Positions 7,785 to 15,862 of a stretch of 64,000 bases of DNA are shown in pieces (the first letter of the stretch is position 1; each line of letters opens with the position of its first letter). The position numbers were made by a program, and so were the translations under genes. The notes beneath the pieces were generated by a model that did no database searches, was not told where the DNA came from, and was given only the letters and a program-made list of their open reading frames with translations. Origin of the DNA: an uncultured Pelagibacteraceae bacterium. GTDB lineage: Bacteria > Pseudomonadota > Alphaproteobacteria > Pelagibacterales > Pelagibacteraceae. The stretch covers positions 1-64,000 of the forward strand of contig CABZPD010000002.1 of assembly GCA_902527415.1 (NCBI GenBank), written 5' to 3'.

Positions 7785-9131
7785 ATGAGCACACAAAATA
7801 AAACAGCAATTCCAAATTCTTTAAATGAGCATTGGATGCCATTTACATCTAACAAAGATTTTAAAGAGAATCCAAGATTAATTGTTGAAGCAAAAGGTGT
7901 GTATTTAAAAAACCATCAAGGACAAACACAAATTGATGCAAGTTCAGGATTATTTTGTAATCCTTTAGGCCATGGTAGAGAAGAAATTATTGAAGCAATA
8001 ACAAATCAATTAAAAACTTTAGATTATTGTCAACCTTTCCAACAAGGTTTTGGTGGATCATTTGAATTAGCAACTAGAATTTCAAAACATACTCCAGGAA
8101 ACTTGAATAGAATGTTTTATACTATTTGTGGTTCAACTGCTGTTGAAACTGCAATTAAAATTGCAATCGCTTATCACAGGGCAAGAGGAGATAGTCAAAG
8201 ATTTAGATTTGTTGGTAGAGAAAGAGGTTACCATGGAATGAATATTGGCGCGACTTCTGTTGGAGGTATGGTTAATAATGTTAAAACTTTTGCAAGTGTT
8301 TTAATGCCAGGTGTTGTTCATATGAGACATACACACTTACCAGAACATAAGTTTGTAAGTGGTCAACCAGAAACAGGTGTTGAGTTAGCAGAAGATTTAG
8401 AAAGAATTTGTATGAACTTTGGAGCTGAAAATATAGCAGCTTGTATTGTTGAACCTATTGCAGGATCAACAGGTACATTAGTTCCACCAAAAGGATACTT
8501 ACAAAGGTTAAGAGAAATTTGTGACAAACACGGAATACTTTTAATTTTTGATGAAGTAATCACTGGTTGGGGAAGAACTGGATCTCCATTTGCATCACAA
8601 GAGTATGGAGTCACTCCAGACATGATGACAATGGCAAAAGCTACTACAAACGGAATAAGTCCAATGGGAGTTGTTGCATGTAAAGAAGATATTTATGATG
8701 CCATTGCAGAAAATGCTCCTAAAGGAACAATTGAATTATTCCATGGATATACTTATTCAGGAATTCCAATTTCTGTAGCTGCTGGATTAGCTGTGCAAGA
8801 TATCATTGAAAAAGATGATATTTTTAACAGAGCTAAAAATTTAGCACCTTATTTCCAAGAAGGTTTAATGTCTCTAAAAGATATTGATGTTGTTGATAAC
8901 ATCAGAGGATATGGAATGATGGGTGGAATAGATATTGTAATGGATAAAAAACCAGGTGCTGCTGGATTTACTTGTTTTAAACATTGTTATGAAGCTGGAG
9001 TAAATTTCAAAGCTACAGGTGATTGTTTAATCATTGCACCAATGTTTATTTGTGAAAAAAAACATATTGATGAGATTATTGAAAAACTTCGAACTGGAAT
9101 AACAAATTACGCAAAAAGCAAAAAGAATTAA
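7785..9131 (+). CDS. tpa: Taurine:pyruvate-type class III aminotransferase
   Basis: A 448-residue PLP enzyme of the class III (omega-amino acid:pyruvate) group. The PLP aspartate is D256 in FDEVITGWGRTG and the Schiff-base lysine is K285 in MTMAKATTNG; GSTAVETAIK near 116-125 binds the cofactor phosphate. It would convert taurine and pyruvate to sulfoacetaldehyde and alanine in the cytoplasm. The alanine dehydrogenase gene follows after 9 bp, the expected partner for regenerating pyruvate. Beta-alanine or other omega-amino acids are alternatives; taurine is favoured because of the divergent transporter. No sulfoacetaldehyde acetyltransferase gene is in the window. Confidence 0.75.
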   Translation: MSTQNKTAIPNSLNEHWMPFTSNKDFKENPRLIVEAKGVYLKNHQGQTQIDASSGLFCNPLGHGREEIIEAITNQLKTLDYCQPFQQGFGGSFELATRISKHTPGNLNRMFYTICGSTAVETAIKIAIAYHRARGDSQRFRFVGRERGYHGMNIGATSVGGMVNNVKTFASVLMPGVVHMRHTHLPEHKFVSGQPETGVELAEDLERICMNFGAENIAACIVEPIAGSTGTLVPPKGYLQRLREICDKHGILLIFDEVITGWGRTGSPFASQEYGVTPDMMTMAKATTNGISPMGVVACKEDIYDAIAENAPKGTIELFHGYTYSGIPISVAAGLAVQDIIEKDDIFNRAKNLAPYFQEGLMSLKDIDVVDNIRGYGMMGGIDIVMDKKPGAAGFTCFKHCYEAGVNFKATGDCLIIAPMFICEKKHIDEIIEKLRTGITNYAKSKKN

Positions 9132-9140
9132 TTTTCGTTT

Positions 9141-10256
9141 ATGAAAATTGGAGTTCCTAAAGAAATAAAACCTCAGGAAAATAGAATTGGTTTAACACCA
9201 GATAGTGTTAAAACTTTAGTTTCAGAAGGACATGAAGTTTTAGTTGAAAACAATGGTGGGTTTGAAGCGGGTTTTGAGAATGATCAATATTTAAAAGCTG
9301 GGGCTAAAATTGCTAATACAGCAGCTGATATTTTTAATGATGCAGAAATAATTGTTAAAGTTAAAGAACCTCAAAAAGTAGAAGTAGATATGATAAGAGA
9401 AAATCAAATTGTATATACCTATCTCCATTTAGCTGCTGCAAAAGAATTAACCGAAGGATTAATAAAATCTAAAAGTATTAATATCGCATACGAAACAGTT
9501 ACTGATGATAATGGAAGACTGCCTTTACTTGCTCCCATGAGTGCTGTTGCGGGAAGAATGTCAGTACAAGCTGGTGCTCATTGTTTGGAGAAAAATCAAA
9601 GTGGCAGAGGTTTGCTATTAGGGGGTGCACCAGGTGTAACAGGTGGAACAGTAGTTATATTGGGTGGAGGAGTTGTTGGAGAAAATGCTGCAGTGATTGC
9701 AACTGGTATGCAAGCTAAAGTTCATATTGTAGATAAATCAGAGGCTAGATTAAAACAACTTGTTGAAATGTTTGGAGATAAAATTATCCCAGAACAAAGT
9801 GATAAAACTGATTTAGATAAATTAGTTGCTGAGGCAGATTTATTAGTTGGTGGAGTATTAATCCCAGGTGCAGAAGCACCAAAATTAATTACCAAAGAAA
9901 TGATTAAGACTATGAAAAGAGGATCTGTAATTGTTGATGTTGCAATTGACCAAGGAGGATGTGTTGAGACAAGTAAACCAACAACACATGGAGATCCAAC
10001 ATATATAGTTGATGATGTAGTTCATTATTGTGTAGCGAATATGCCAGGTGGTGTTCCTAGAACCTCTACTTTAGCGCTAAATAATGCTACATTACCCTAT
10101 TTGATAAAACTCGCTAATAAAGGTTATGAAAAAGCATTAAGTGAAGACAAAAACTTTTTAGCAGGTCTTAATATATACAAAGGAGAGGTAACTTATAAAG
10201 CCGTTGCCGATGTTTTTGGTTATGAATATTCTAATCCTGAAAAAATATTTAATTAA
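9141..10256 (+). CDS. ald: Alanine dehydrogenase
   Basis: A 371-residue NAD-dependent alanine dehydrogenase of normal length. The N-terminus MKIGVPKEIKPQENRIGLTP is diagnostic, YTYLHLAAA holds the active-site His, and VVILGGGVVGENAA is the Rossmann nucleotide loop. It oxidises L-alanine to pyruvate and ammonia. Directly behind the aminotransferase, it would recycle the amino acceptor and release taurine nitrogen as ammonium. Confidence 0.93.
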   Translation: MKIGVPKEIKPQENRIGLTPDSVKTLVSEGHEVLVENNGGFEAGFENDQYLKAGAKIANTAADIFNDAEIIVKVKEPQKVEVDMIRENQIVYTYLHLAAAKELTEGLIKSKSINIAYETVTDDNGRLPLLAPMSAVAGRMSVQAGAHCLEKNQSGRGLLLGGAPGVTGGTVVILGGGVVGENAAVIATGMQAKVHIVDKSEARLKQLVEMFGDKIIPEQSDKTDLDKLVAEADLLVGGVLIPGAEAPKLITKEMIKTMKRGSVIVDVAIDQGGCVETSKPTTHGDPTYIVDDVVHYCVANMPGGVPRTSTLALNNATLPYLIKLANKGYEKALSEDKNFLAGLNIYKGEVTYKAVADVFGYEYSNPEKIFN

Positions 10257-10294
10257 ATCTTTATTTTTTTAAAAAGAAAATTATAAAAAAATTA

Positions 10295-11308
10295 ATGATC
10301 AAAAATAAAAAAATTCTTATTGTTGGTGCAGGCGGTTTTATTGGTGGCCATCTAGTAAAAAAATTACTTAAAGATGGAAATAAAATAGTTGCTACAGATA
10401 TAAAACCTAAAGAATATTGGTTTCAGGATTTTGATGAAGTTAAAAATTTTTACTCTATGGATATGAAAGATATTAGTAATTGTCGAAAAGTAACAAATGA
10501 TATCGATTATGTTTTTAATATGGCTTGCAATATGGGTGGCATGGGATTTATCGAAAATAATAAAGCAGAATGCATGCAATCAGTTCTTATAAACACCAAT
10601 CTTTTAATTGCTTGCAAGGAAGATAATGTTAAAAAATATTTTTTTTCATCTAGTGCATGTGCTTACAACAAAACTAAACAACAAGACGTTTTTATAGAAG
10701 GATTAAAAGAAGAAGATGCTTATCCAGCAGATCCAGAGGATGGTTATGGATGGGAAAAATTATTTAGCGAGAGAATGTGCAGACATTTTATGGAAGATTA
10801 TGGAATTGAAGTAAGAGTTGCAAGATACCACAATATATATGGACCTTTTGGAACCTATGATGGAGGAAGAGAAAAAGCACCTGCTGCTTTATGCAGAAAA
10901 GTTCTACACGCAAAAAAAAATAATGATAATAAAATACAAGTTTGGGGAGATGGGAAACAAACGAGAACTTTTTTATATATAGATGATTGTATAGAAGGAA
11001 CTCTTAGATTGTTTGAGTCAGACTATTCTGAACCAGTAAATATTGGAAGTGATGAACAGGTTTCAATAAATCAAATGATTGAAATAATCGAAAAAATATC
11101 TGGTATTGAAAAATTAGAGAGAGAATATCAATTAGACAAACCTAAAGGCGTAAGAGGTAGATCTAGTAATAATGACTTAGTAAAAAAAGTTCTTAATTGG
11201 AGTTATAAAATAAAATTAAAAGAGGGCCTTAAAAACACTTACGACTGGATAAGTTCTGAGACTGATAAAACTGGTTCAAACTTAAATAGATTTACAAAAT
11301 CATATTAA
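10295..11308 (+). CDS. GDP-mannose 3,5-epimerase-like SDR enzyme
   Basis: A 337-residue extended short-chain dehydrogenase/reductase. The NAD loop GAGGFIG is at 11-17. ACNMGGMGFIE near 77-87 is characteristic of GDP-mannose 3,5-epimerase. With a constant offset of 23, all four residues known to be catalytic in plant GME (C145, Y174, K178, K217) are present as C122, Y151, K155 and K194. It probably makes a GDP-L-galactose or GDP-L-gulose type sugar for surface polysaccharide. It stands alone 38 bp after ald and 1 bp before the next gene, with no other sugar-nucleotide genes beside it. Confidence 0.78.
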   Translation: MIKNKKILIVGAGGFIGGHLVKKLLKDGNKIVATDIKPKEYWFQDFDEVKNFYSMDMKDISNCRKVTNDIDYVFNMACNMGGMGFIENNKAECMQSVLINTNLLIACKEDNVKKYFFSSSACAYNKTKQQDVFIEGLKEEDAYPADPEDGYGWEKLFSERMCRHFMEDYGIEVRVARYHNIYGPFGTYDGGREKAPAALCRKVLHAKKNNDNKIQVWGDGKQTRTFLYIDDCIEGTLRLFESDYSEPVNIGSDEQVSINQMIEIIEKISGIEKLEREYQLDKPKGVRGRSSNNDLVKKVLNWSYKIKLKEGLKNTYDWISSETDKTGSNLNRFTKSY

Positions 11309-11309
11309 A

Positions 11310-13754
11310 TTGAATAAAACTTTCCCAAGTGCTGCAAAAGTTGTTGTAATTGGGGGAGGAGTTGGTGGAACTTCTTGTGCGTACCATCTAGCCAAGTTTG
11401 GCTGGAAAGATATAGTTTTGCTTGAGAGAGATCTATTAACATCAGGTACAACTTGGCATGCAGCAGGATTAATAGGTCAATTAGGAGCAACTTCTACAAT
11501 TACTAAACTAAGAAAATATTCTTTAGATCTTTACAAAGAGCTTGAAAAAACAACAGATTTATCAACTGGTCTTAAACAAAATGGAGCAATAACAGTTGCA
11601 TCAACAAAGGAAAGGATGCAGGAATTATTAAGACAAGCCACAACTGCACAATTATCAGATGTAGAAGTAGAGGTTTTAAATAAAGAAAGAATAAAAGAAT
11701 TATATCCAGTTTTAAAAAACGAGGATCTTGTTGGTGGAGTCTATATGCCAAAAGATGGTCAGGCAGATCCAGTAGGTGTTACCAATGTATTAGCTAAAGC
11801 TGCCAAAATGCTAGATGTTCAAATATTTGAGAAGTCACCAGTAAAAAAAATTTTAGTAAAAAACAAAAGAATATGTGGCGTTGAAACCTCTCAAGGAAAA
11901 ATTGATTGTGAATATGTAGTTTTAGCTACAGGTATGTGGTCTCGACAAATTGGAGAAGATGTTGGTGTTAGTATTCCATTATATCCTAATGAGCATTTCT
12001 ATGTGATTACAGAGCCAATGAGAGATCTTCCTAAAGATTTACCTGTCTTGAGAGATTATAATGCTTGTCTATATTTAAAAGAGGACGCTGGAAAAATGTT
12101 AGTTGGAATTTTTGAACCTAACGCAAAACCTGCTTTTAAAGATAGCGGCAGAGTTCCTGATGATTTCTCATTTGGAGAATTTCCTGACGATTTTGATCAC
12201 TTCGAGCCCTACCTTGAAAAATCTTTTCACAGACTCCCAATGTTAGAAAACGCAGGTATAAGAAAATTTTTTTCAGGACCCGAGTCGTTTACACCTGATA
12301 CTCAATATTTACTTGGAGAAACGCCAGAAGTTAAAAATCTTTATGCATGTTGTGGTTTTAATAGTATTGGAATAGCAAGTTCTGGAGGAGCAGGAAGAGT
12401 AACTGCGGAATGGATGATTAACGGTCATATAAATGAGGATTTATTTTCACTAGATATAAAGAGATTTCAAAAGTTTCATTCATCTAAAAAATTCATAATG
12501 GAGAGGGTTACTGAAACCTTAGGGGATTTATATGGTATGCATTGGCCGTATAAACAACACGAAACTTCAAGAAATCAAAAATTATTACCTTATCATGAAG
12601 AATTAAAAAAAGCTGGTGCATGTTTTGGAGTAGCTGGAGGGTTTGAAAGACCTATGTGGTATTCTTTAAACGGAGAAGAAGCAAAATATAATTATAATTT
12701 TAATTATCAAAATTGGTACCCCTCTGCAAAGTATGAAACAATAAATGCTAGAAAAAATGTTGGACTTTTTGATTTTTCAACTTTTTCTAAATTTGATTTA
12801 AAAGGTGAAAAAACTCATAGCGAATTACAAAAAATCTGCACAGCTAATATTAAAAATGAAATTGGAAAAACTACTTATACTCATATGCTAAATGAAGATG
12901 GTGGTATTGAAACAGATCTAACGATTATTTGTATAGATAAAAATTATTTTAGAATAGTTAGTTCGGCAGCAACAAGAGAAAGAGACAAACATCATATCCT
13001 TAAATATTTATCTGATGATGTTGAGTTTATTGATGTTACAGAAAGTATTTGTTGTCTTGGTTTGTTTGGTCCCAAAAGCAGAGATATGATTCGAAATATT
13101 AGCAGCGATGATTTTACTTCTGAAAATTTTAAATTCGGCACAGGTAAAAATATAAATATACATGAGATTAAAGTTTGGGCACAAAGAATATCTTATGTTG
13201 GTGAGCTCGGGTTTGAATTATATGTAAATAAAGAAGATGCTTTGCATTTATATAAAATTTTAATTAGTGAAGGTAAAAACTTTGACTTATCTCATTGCGG
13301 CATGCATGCAATGGACATAATGAGAATGGAAAGTGGCTTTTTACATTGGGGCCATGATATTTCTCCAGAAGAAAATCAATATCAGGCTGGTCTAAATTTT
13401 ACTATTAGTTATAAAAAAAATGTTAATTTTATAGGTAAAGATGCCTTGTTAAAAATTAAAGATAAACCTTTAGAAAAAAGAATGATGATGTTTGTATTAA
13501 AAGATAGTAAACCTGGTGAACCTTTGTTGTTGCATGAAGAGCCTATTTATTTAGAAGATAAAATCATTGGAAGAACAACTTCAGGAAATTATTCATTCTT
13601 CTTTGATAAAAATTTATCATTTGGTTATGTTAATTCAGGAAACACTATAGATACGCTTAAAGATAAAAACTTGTTTATAGAAGTTGAGAAGATCAAATAT
13701 CCTGTCGAAATTTTATCAAAACCTTTGAATACTAAAGATTTTAGACGAGCTTAG
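11310..13754 (+). CDS. Dimethylglycine/sarcosine dehydrogenase-like FAD enzyme with GcvT domain
   Basis: An 814-residue protein. The N-terminal half is a DadA/MSOX-like FAD oxidoreductase (dinucleotide motif VIGGGVGGTS near 13-22; TTWHAAG with H50, the position of covalent FAD attachment in DMGDH). Residues about 390-450 form the linker domain. Residues about 450-810 form an aminomethyltransferase (GcvT) fold that hands the C1 unit to tetrahydrofolate. It probably demethylates dimethylglycine or sarcosine, intermediates of glycine betaine breakdown. It starts with TTG one base after the epimerase stop. Several paralogues with different amine substrates are known in related marine bacteria, so the substrate is open. 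Confidence 0.8.
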   Translation: MNKTFPSAAKVVVIGGGVGGTSCAYHLAKFGWKDIVLLERDLLTSGTTWHAAGLIGQLGATSTITKLRKYSLDLYKELEKTTDLSTGLKQNGAITVASTKERMQELLRQATTAQLSDVEVEVLNKERIKELYPVLKNEDLVGGVYMPKDGQADPVGVTNVLAKAAKMLDVQIFEKSPVKKILVKNKRICGVETSQGKIDCEYVVLATGMWSRQIGEDVGVSIPLYPNEHFYVITEPMRDLPKDLPVLRDYNACLYLKEDAGKMLVGIFEPNAKPAFKDSGRVPDDFSFGEFPDDFDHFEPYLEKSFHRLPMLENAGIRKFFSGPESFTPDTQYLLGETPEVKNLYACCGFNSIGIASSGGAGRVTAEWMINGHINEDLFSLDIKRFQKFHSSKKFIMERVTETLGDLYGMHWPYKQHETSRNQKLLPYHEELKKAGACFGVAGGFERPMWYSLNGEEAKYNYNFNYQNWYPSAKYETINARKNVGLFDFSTFSKFDLKGEKTHSELQKICTANIKNEIGKTTYTHMLNEDGGIETDLTIICIDKNYFRIVSSAATRERDKHHILKYLSDDVEFIDVTESICCLGLFGPKSRDMIRNISSDDFTSENFKFGTGKNINIHEIKVWAQRISYVGELGFELYVNKEDALHLYKILISEGKNFDLSHCGMHAMDIMRMESGFLHWGHDISPEENQYQAGLNFTISYKKNVNFIGKDALLKIKDKPLEKRMMMFVLKDSKPGEPLLLHEEPIYLEDKIIGRTTSGNYSFFFDKNLSFGYVNSGNTIDTLKDKNLFIEVEKIKYPVEILSKPLNTKDFRRA

Positions 13755-13802
13755 TTTTCTCTATTTTATTGTATTAATACTTGTTACCTGTTTTAATAGA
13801 GT

Positions 13803-14012
13803 GTGAAAAAAATCGATCAAGACACATCACTATTTAATACTGATATTGCTTTAAATAAAGATTTAGAAGTAGAAAAGATTAAAACTACTAATGTAAATAT
13901 TTTACTGAATAGAGTTCGATTAGATCAAAAAAGAACTTTAAAAAAAAGAATTGTTTTTTCAATTATTTTGGTTGGTTTAGTTAGTTCGTTAGCTATTTAT
14001 TTTATTATTTAG
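13803..14012 (+). CDS. Small single-pass membrane protein (hypothetical), GTG start
   Basis: A 69-residue protein with a charged N-terminal 47 residues, a basic stop-transfer (LKKR) and one hydrophobic helix (about 49-68) ending in IYFII. It matches the 65-residue product at 2630-2827 in layout and partly in sequence (V/TNV-D/N-L--R near the middle, K--K-R before the helix). It follows the FAD enzyme by 48 bp and ends 27 bp before the promoter of the split tRNA. The start codon would be GTG; no good ribosome-binding site is visible. Function unknown. Confidence 0.5.
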   Translation: MKKIDQDTSLFNTDIALNKDLEVEKIKTTNVNILLNRVRLDQKRTLKKRIVFSIILVGLVSSLAIYFII

Positions 14013-14038
14013 TTTAGAATTTGATTTAAAAAAGTTTA

Positions 14039-14066
14039 TTGAAACAATAAAGATTTGTATTATAAA
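14039..14066 (+). promoter_or_regulatory. Original tRNA-Met promoter, now in front of a tRNA fragment
   Basis: TTGAAA (14039-14044), a 16-bp spacer and TATAAA (14061-14066) form a good sigma-70 type promoter. Transcription would begin near 14073, about nine bases before the tRNA 5' end at 14082. The gene it now drives is only a 39-nt tRNA fragment. Confidence 0.6.
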
Positions 14067-14081
14067 CCATTTATCAATTAA

Positions 14082-14120
14082 GGCGGGGTAGCTCAGTTGG
14101 TTAGAGCGCGGGACTCATAA
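14082..14120 (+). pseudogene. tRNA-Met 5' fragment (left attachment site)
   Basis: Identical to the first 39 nt of the complete tRNA-Met at 15863: acceptor 5' strand, D arm, anticodon 5' strand and the CTCATAA loop. It lacks the 3' half of the molecule, so it cannot fold into a tRNA. A good promoter lies just upstream, so a short tRNA-half RNA could still be transcribed. Confidence 0.85.
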
Positions 14121-14223
14121 AATAAAATTCAACCGTCATTAGTTAAAATTCATTGTAAAATAACAAAAATTTTTTTAATTTTTTATCATTTTTAACCAAC
14201 CAAGAACCATTTCTGAACCAAAT
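14121..14223. other. AT-rich cassette left end without a gene
   Basis: This stretch joins the tRNA fragment to the stop codon of the small minus-strand gene. It holds homopolymer A/T runs and, at its inner end, the GAACCA repeat pair. I see no reading frame or RNA structure in it. Confidence 0.6.
14204..14220. repeat. Paired GAACCA repeat, left end of cassette
   Basis: GAACCA occurs at 14204-14209 and again at 14215-14220, 11 bp apart, about one helical turn. The same arrangement with the same spacing recurs near the right end (15837 and 15848). The shared longer string is TCTGAACCAAA. Such phased direct repeats near element ends resemble arm-type integrase sites. Confidence 0.6.
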
Positions 14224-14409
14224 TTATTTATTATTTTTTTTTATAAATTTGATTATAGTTTTTTTATTTTCCTCTTGTGGTTCAAGAGGTTTCTCCCATA
14301 GATCTACTAATGACTGCGTTATTGGTCCTGTAGGTCCACCTTTTTCCATTATGGTATCGTACATAGTTTCTAAGATACCTTTTTTATTATTTGATTGATT
14401 GTTTTTCAT
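14224..14409 (-). CDS. Small cassette gene of unknown function
   Basis: A 61-residue, highly charged protein with a conserved-looking centre (MEKGGPTGPITQSLVDLWEK) and a lysine-rich tail. A strong ribosome-binding site, AAAGGAG, lies 5 bp before the ATG, which argues that it is translated; most neighbouring genes lack such a clear site. It diverges from the nuclease gene across 113 bp, so the two may share a regulatory region. I do not recognise the family; an accessory or control protein for the nuclease is only a guess. Confidence 0.55.
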   Translation of the reverse strand: MKNNQSNNKKGILETMYDTIMEKGGPTGPITQSLVDLWEKPLEPQEENKKTIIKFIKKNNK

Positions 14410-14522
14410 TTTTCTCCTTTAGCGTTGTGTTTAAAGTCCCAGCAAGTAGAGTTAATTTCTAAATCAGGACTAAGAAATTTTACTATATTTACTAAAAATT
14501 AAAAAGCACTTAAAATAAATTC

Positions 14523-15725
14523 ATGGAAATTTGGGGATGGATTATTCTAATTTTTTTCACTTTTTATGTTCTAGGAACAATTCATGATTTTATACAAGAA
14601 AAGAAAAATTTAAAAGAAAGAACAATAGCCGATCTTGCTGCCGAAAAAAGACTTAAACAAGAAAACAAACAGACTGAATTATTAAATAAAAAAGCCAAAC
14701 TTTATAACGAAAAGGCTTTAATCCAAAAATTAATAAATAAAGCAAATTTAAGCATTCAAGATACAAAAAAAATTAAAGGAAATAACAAAGCTAGAACTTG
14801 GTTCTCTGCACTATATGCAGAAACACAAGCTTTACTTGATGATTACCAGGCTAATTTATTGTTAATTAAAAAAAGACCTTCGGTTAGAGGATCAGAGCAA
14901 GTTCAACAAATTAAGAGAGAGAAAAGAGAACTTAATAAAAAATTAAAAGTTTTAGAATACCAATTGAAAACTTATGAACAATATTTTCCAATAATTGAAG
15001 ATTTTAAAGATTATATATTGGAGGATGATTCTTTTTTAATCCAATCTGATGGTACTGTAGGACAAGAACAAGATTTTGATCCTGCTCAAAAGTATCTTAA
15101 GCCAGAGGAATTTAAAAAACTTCCAGTTGATAAAAAAAACCAATTAGCCTTAGATAGATATTTATCTAAAACTCACTCAAAATTAGAAATAGGAAGATTT
15201 TATGAAAGATACATTGGTTATCTTTATGAAATGGAAGGCTGGACTGTAAAATTTTTTGGAATAATTGAAGGTTTTGATGACTTAGGAAGAGATTTAATTT
15301 GCAGTAAAGGTAACGAAATTCATATTGTTCAAACTAAAAATTGGTCAAAGTTTAAAACAATTAGAGAAAAATATATGTATCAACATTTCGCCACTACGAT
15401 GCATTATCAATTGACAGAAAAAATTAACAAAAAAACTAAAGTTAAACCTTATTTTTTTGCAACCATTGATTATTCTGACATGGCCAAAAAAGTTGCTAAA
15501 GCACTTAAAATTGAGATCAAAACTGAGAAACTAAAAAAAGATTATCCTATGATCAAATGCAATATAAATCCTGGCACTAAAGAAAAAATTTATCATTTAC
15601 CTTTTGATCAACAGTACGACAAAATAATAATTGGAAATACTTCTGGTGAGTTTTATGCAAAAAGTGTTAACGAAGCAGTTAAGAAAGGATTCAGAAGAGC
15701 ATTTAGATATAGAGGTCCAGCGTAA
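14523..15725 (+). CDS. Membrane-anchored Mrr-like restriction endonuclease-fold protein
   Basis: A 400-residue protein with an N-terminal transmembrane helix (residues 3-20), a long Lys/Glu-rich coiled-coil (about 25-160), and a PD-(D/E)XK nuclease-like domain (about 215-300). The core fits the Mrr pattern: E228 in RFYERYIG, D257 in DLGRDLIC, and Q270-x-K272 in IHIVQTKNWS. The last 25 residues (GEFYAKSVNEAVKKGFRRA) recall the S-x-x-E-A-x-x-x-G-Y/F-R tail of Ada-type zinc modules but lack the cysteines. It is the only large gene of the tRNA cassette, which suggests defence or element maintenance. No methyltransferase is nearby. The target is unknown. Confidence 0.65.
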   Translation: MEIWGWIILIFFTFYVLGTIHDFIQEKKNLKERTIADLAAEKRLKQENKQTELLNKKAKLYNEKALIQKLINKANLSIQDTKKIKGNNKARTWFSALYAETQALLDDYQANLLLIKKRPSVRGSEQVQQIKREKRELNKKLKVLEYQLKTYEQYFPIIEDFKDYILEDDSFLIQSDGTVGQEQDFDPAQKYLKPEEFKKLPVDKKNQLALDRYLSKTHSKLEIGRFYERYIGYLYEMEGWTVKFFGIIEGFDDLGRDLICSKGNEIHIVQTKNWSKFKTIREKYMYQHFATTMHYQLTEKINKKTKVKPYFFATIDYSDMAKKVAKALKIEIKTEKLKKDYPMIKCNINPGTKEKIYHLPFDQQYDKIIIGNTSGEFYAKSVNEAVKKGFRRAFRYRGPA

Positions 15726-15836
15726 TTCTTAATAGAGCGCAGGATACACTAAGCAACGCTCTAGAAAATTAATTGATTTTGAAGTTGATTGAATTATAAG
15801 ACTTGCTAAATTGTTCAGATATTGAGATTTGTTGAT

Positions 15837-15853
15837 GAACCAAATCTGAACCA
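15837..15853. repeat. Paired GAACCA repeat, right end of cassette
   Basis: GAACCA at 15837-15842 and 15848-15853, again 11 bp apart, 8 bp before the 41-bp tRNA repeat begins. It mirrors the pair at 14204-14220 in the same orientation. Confidence 0.6.
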
Positions 15854-15862
15854 AAACGTCAA

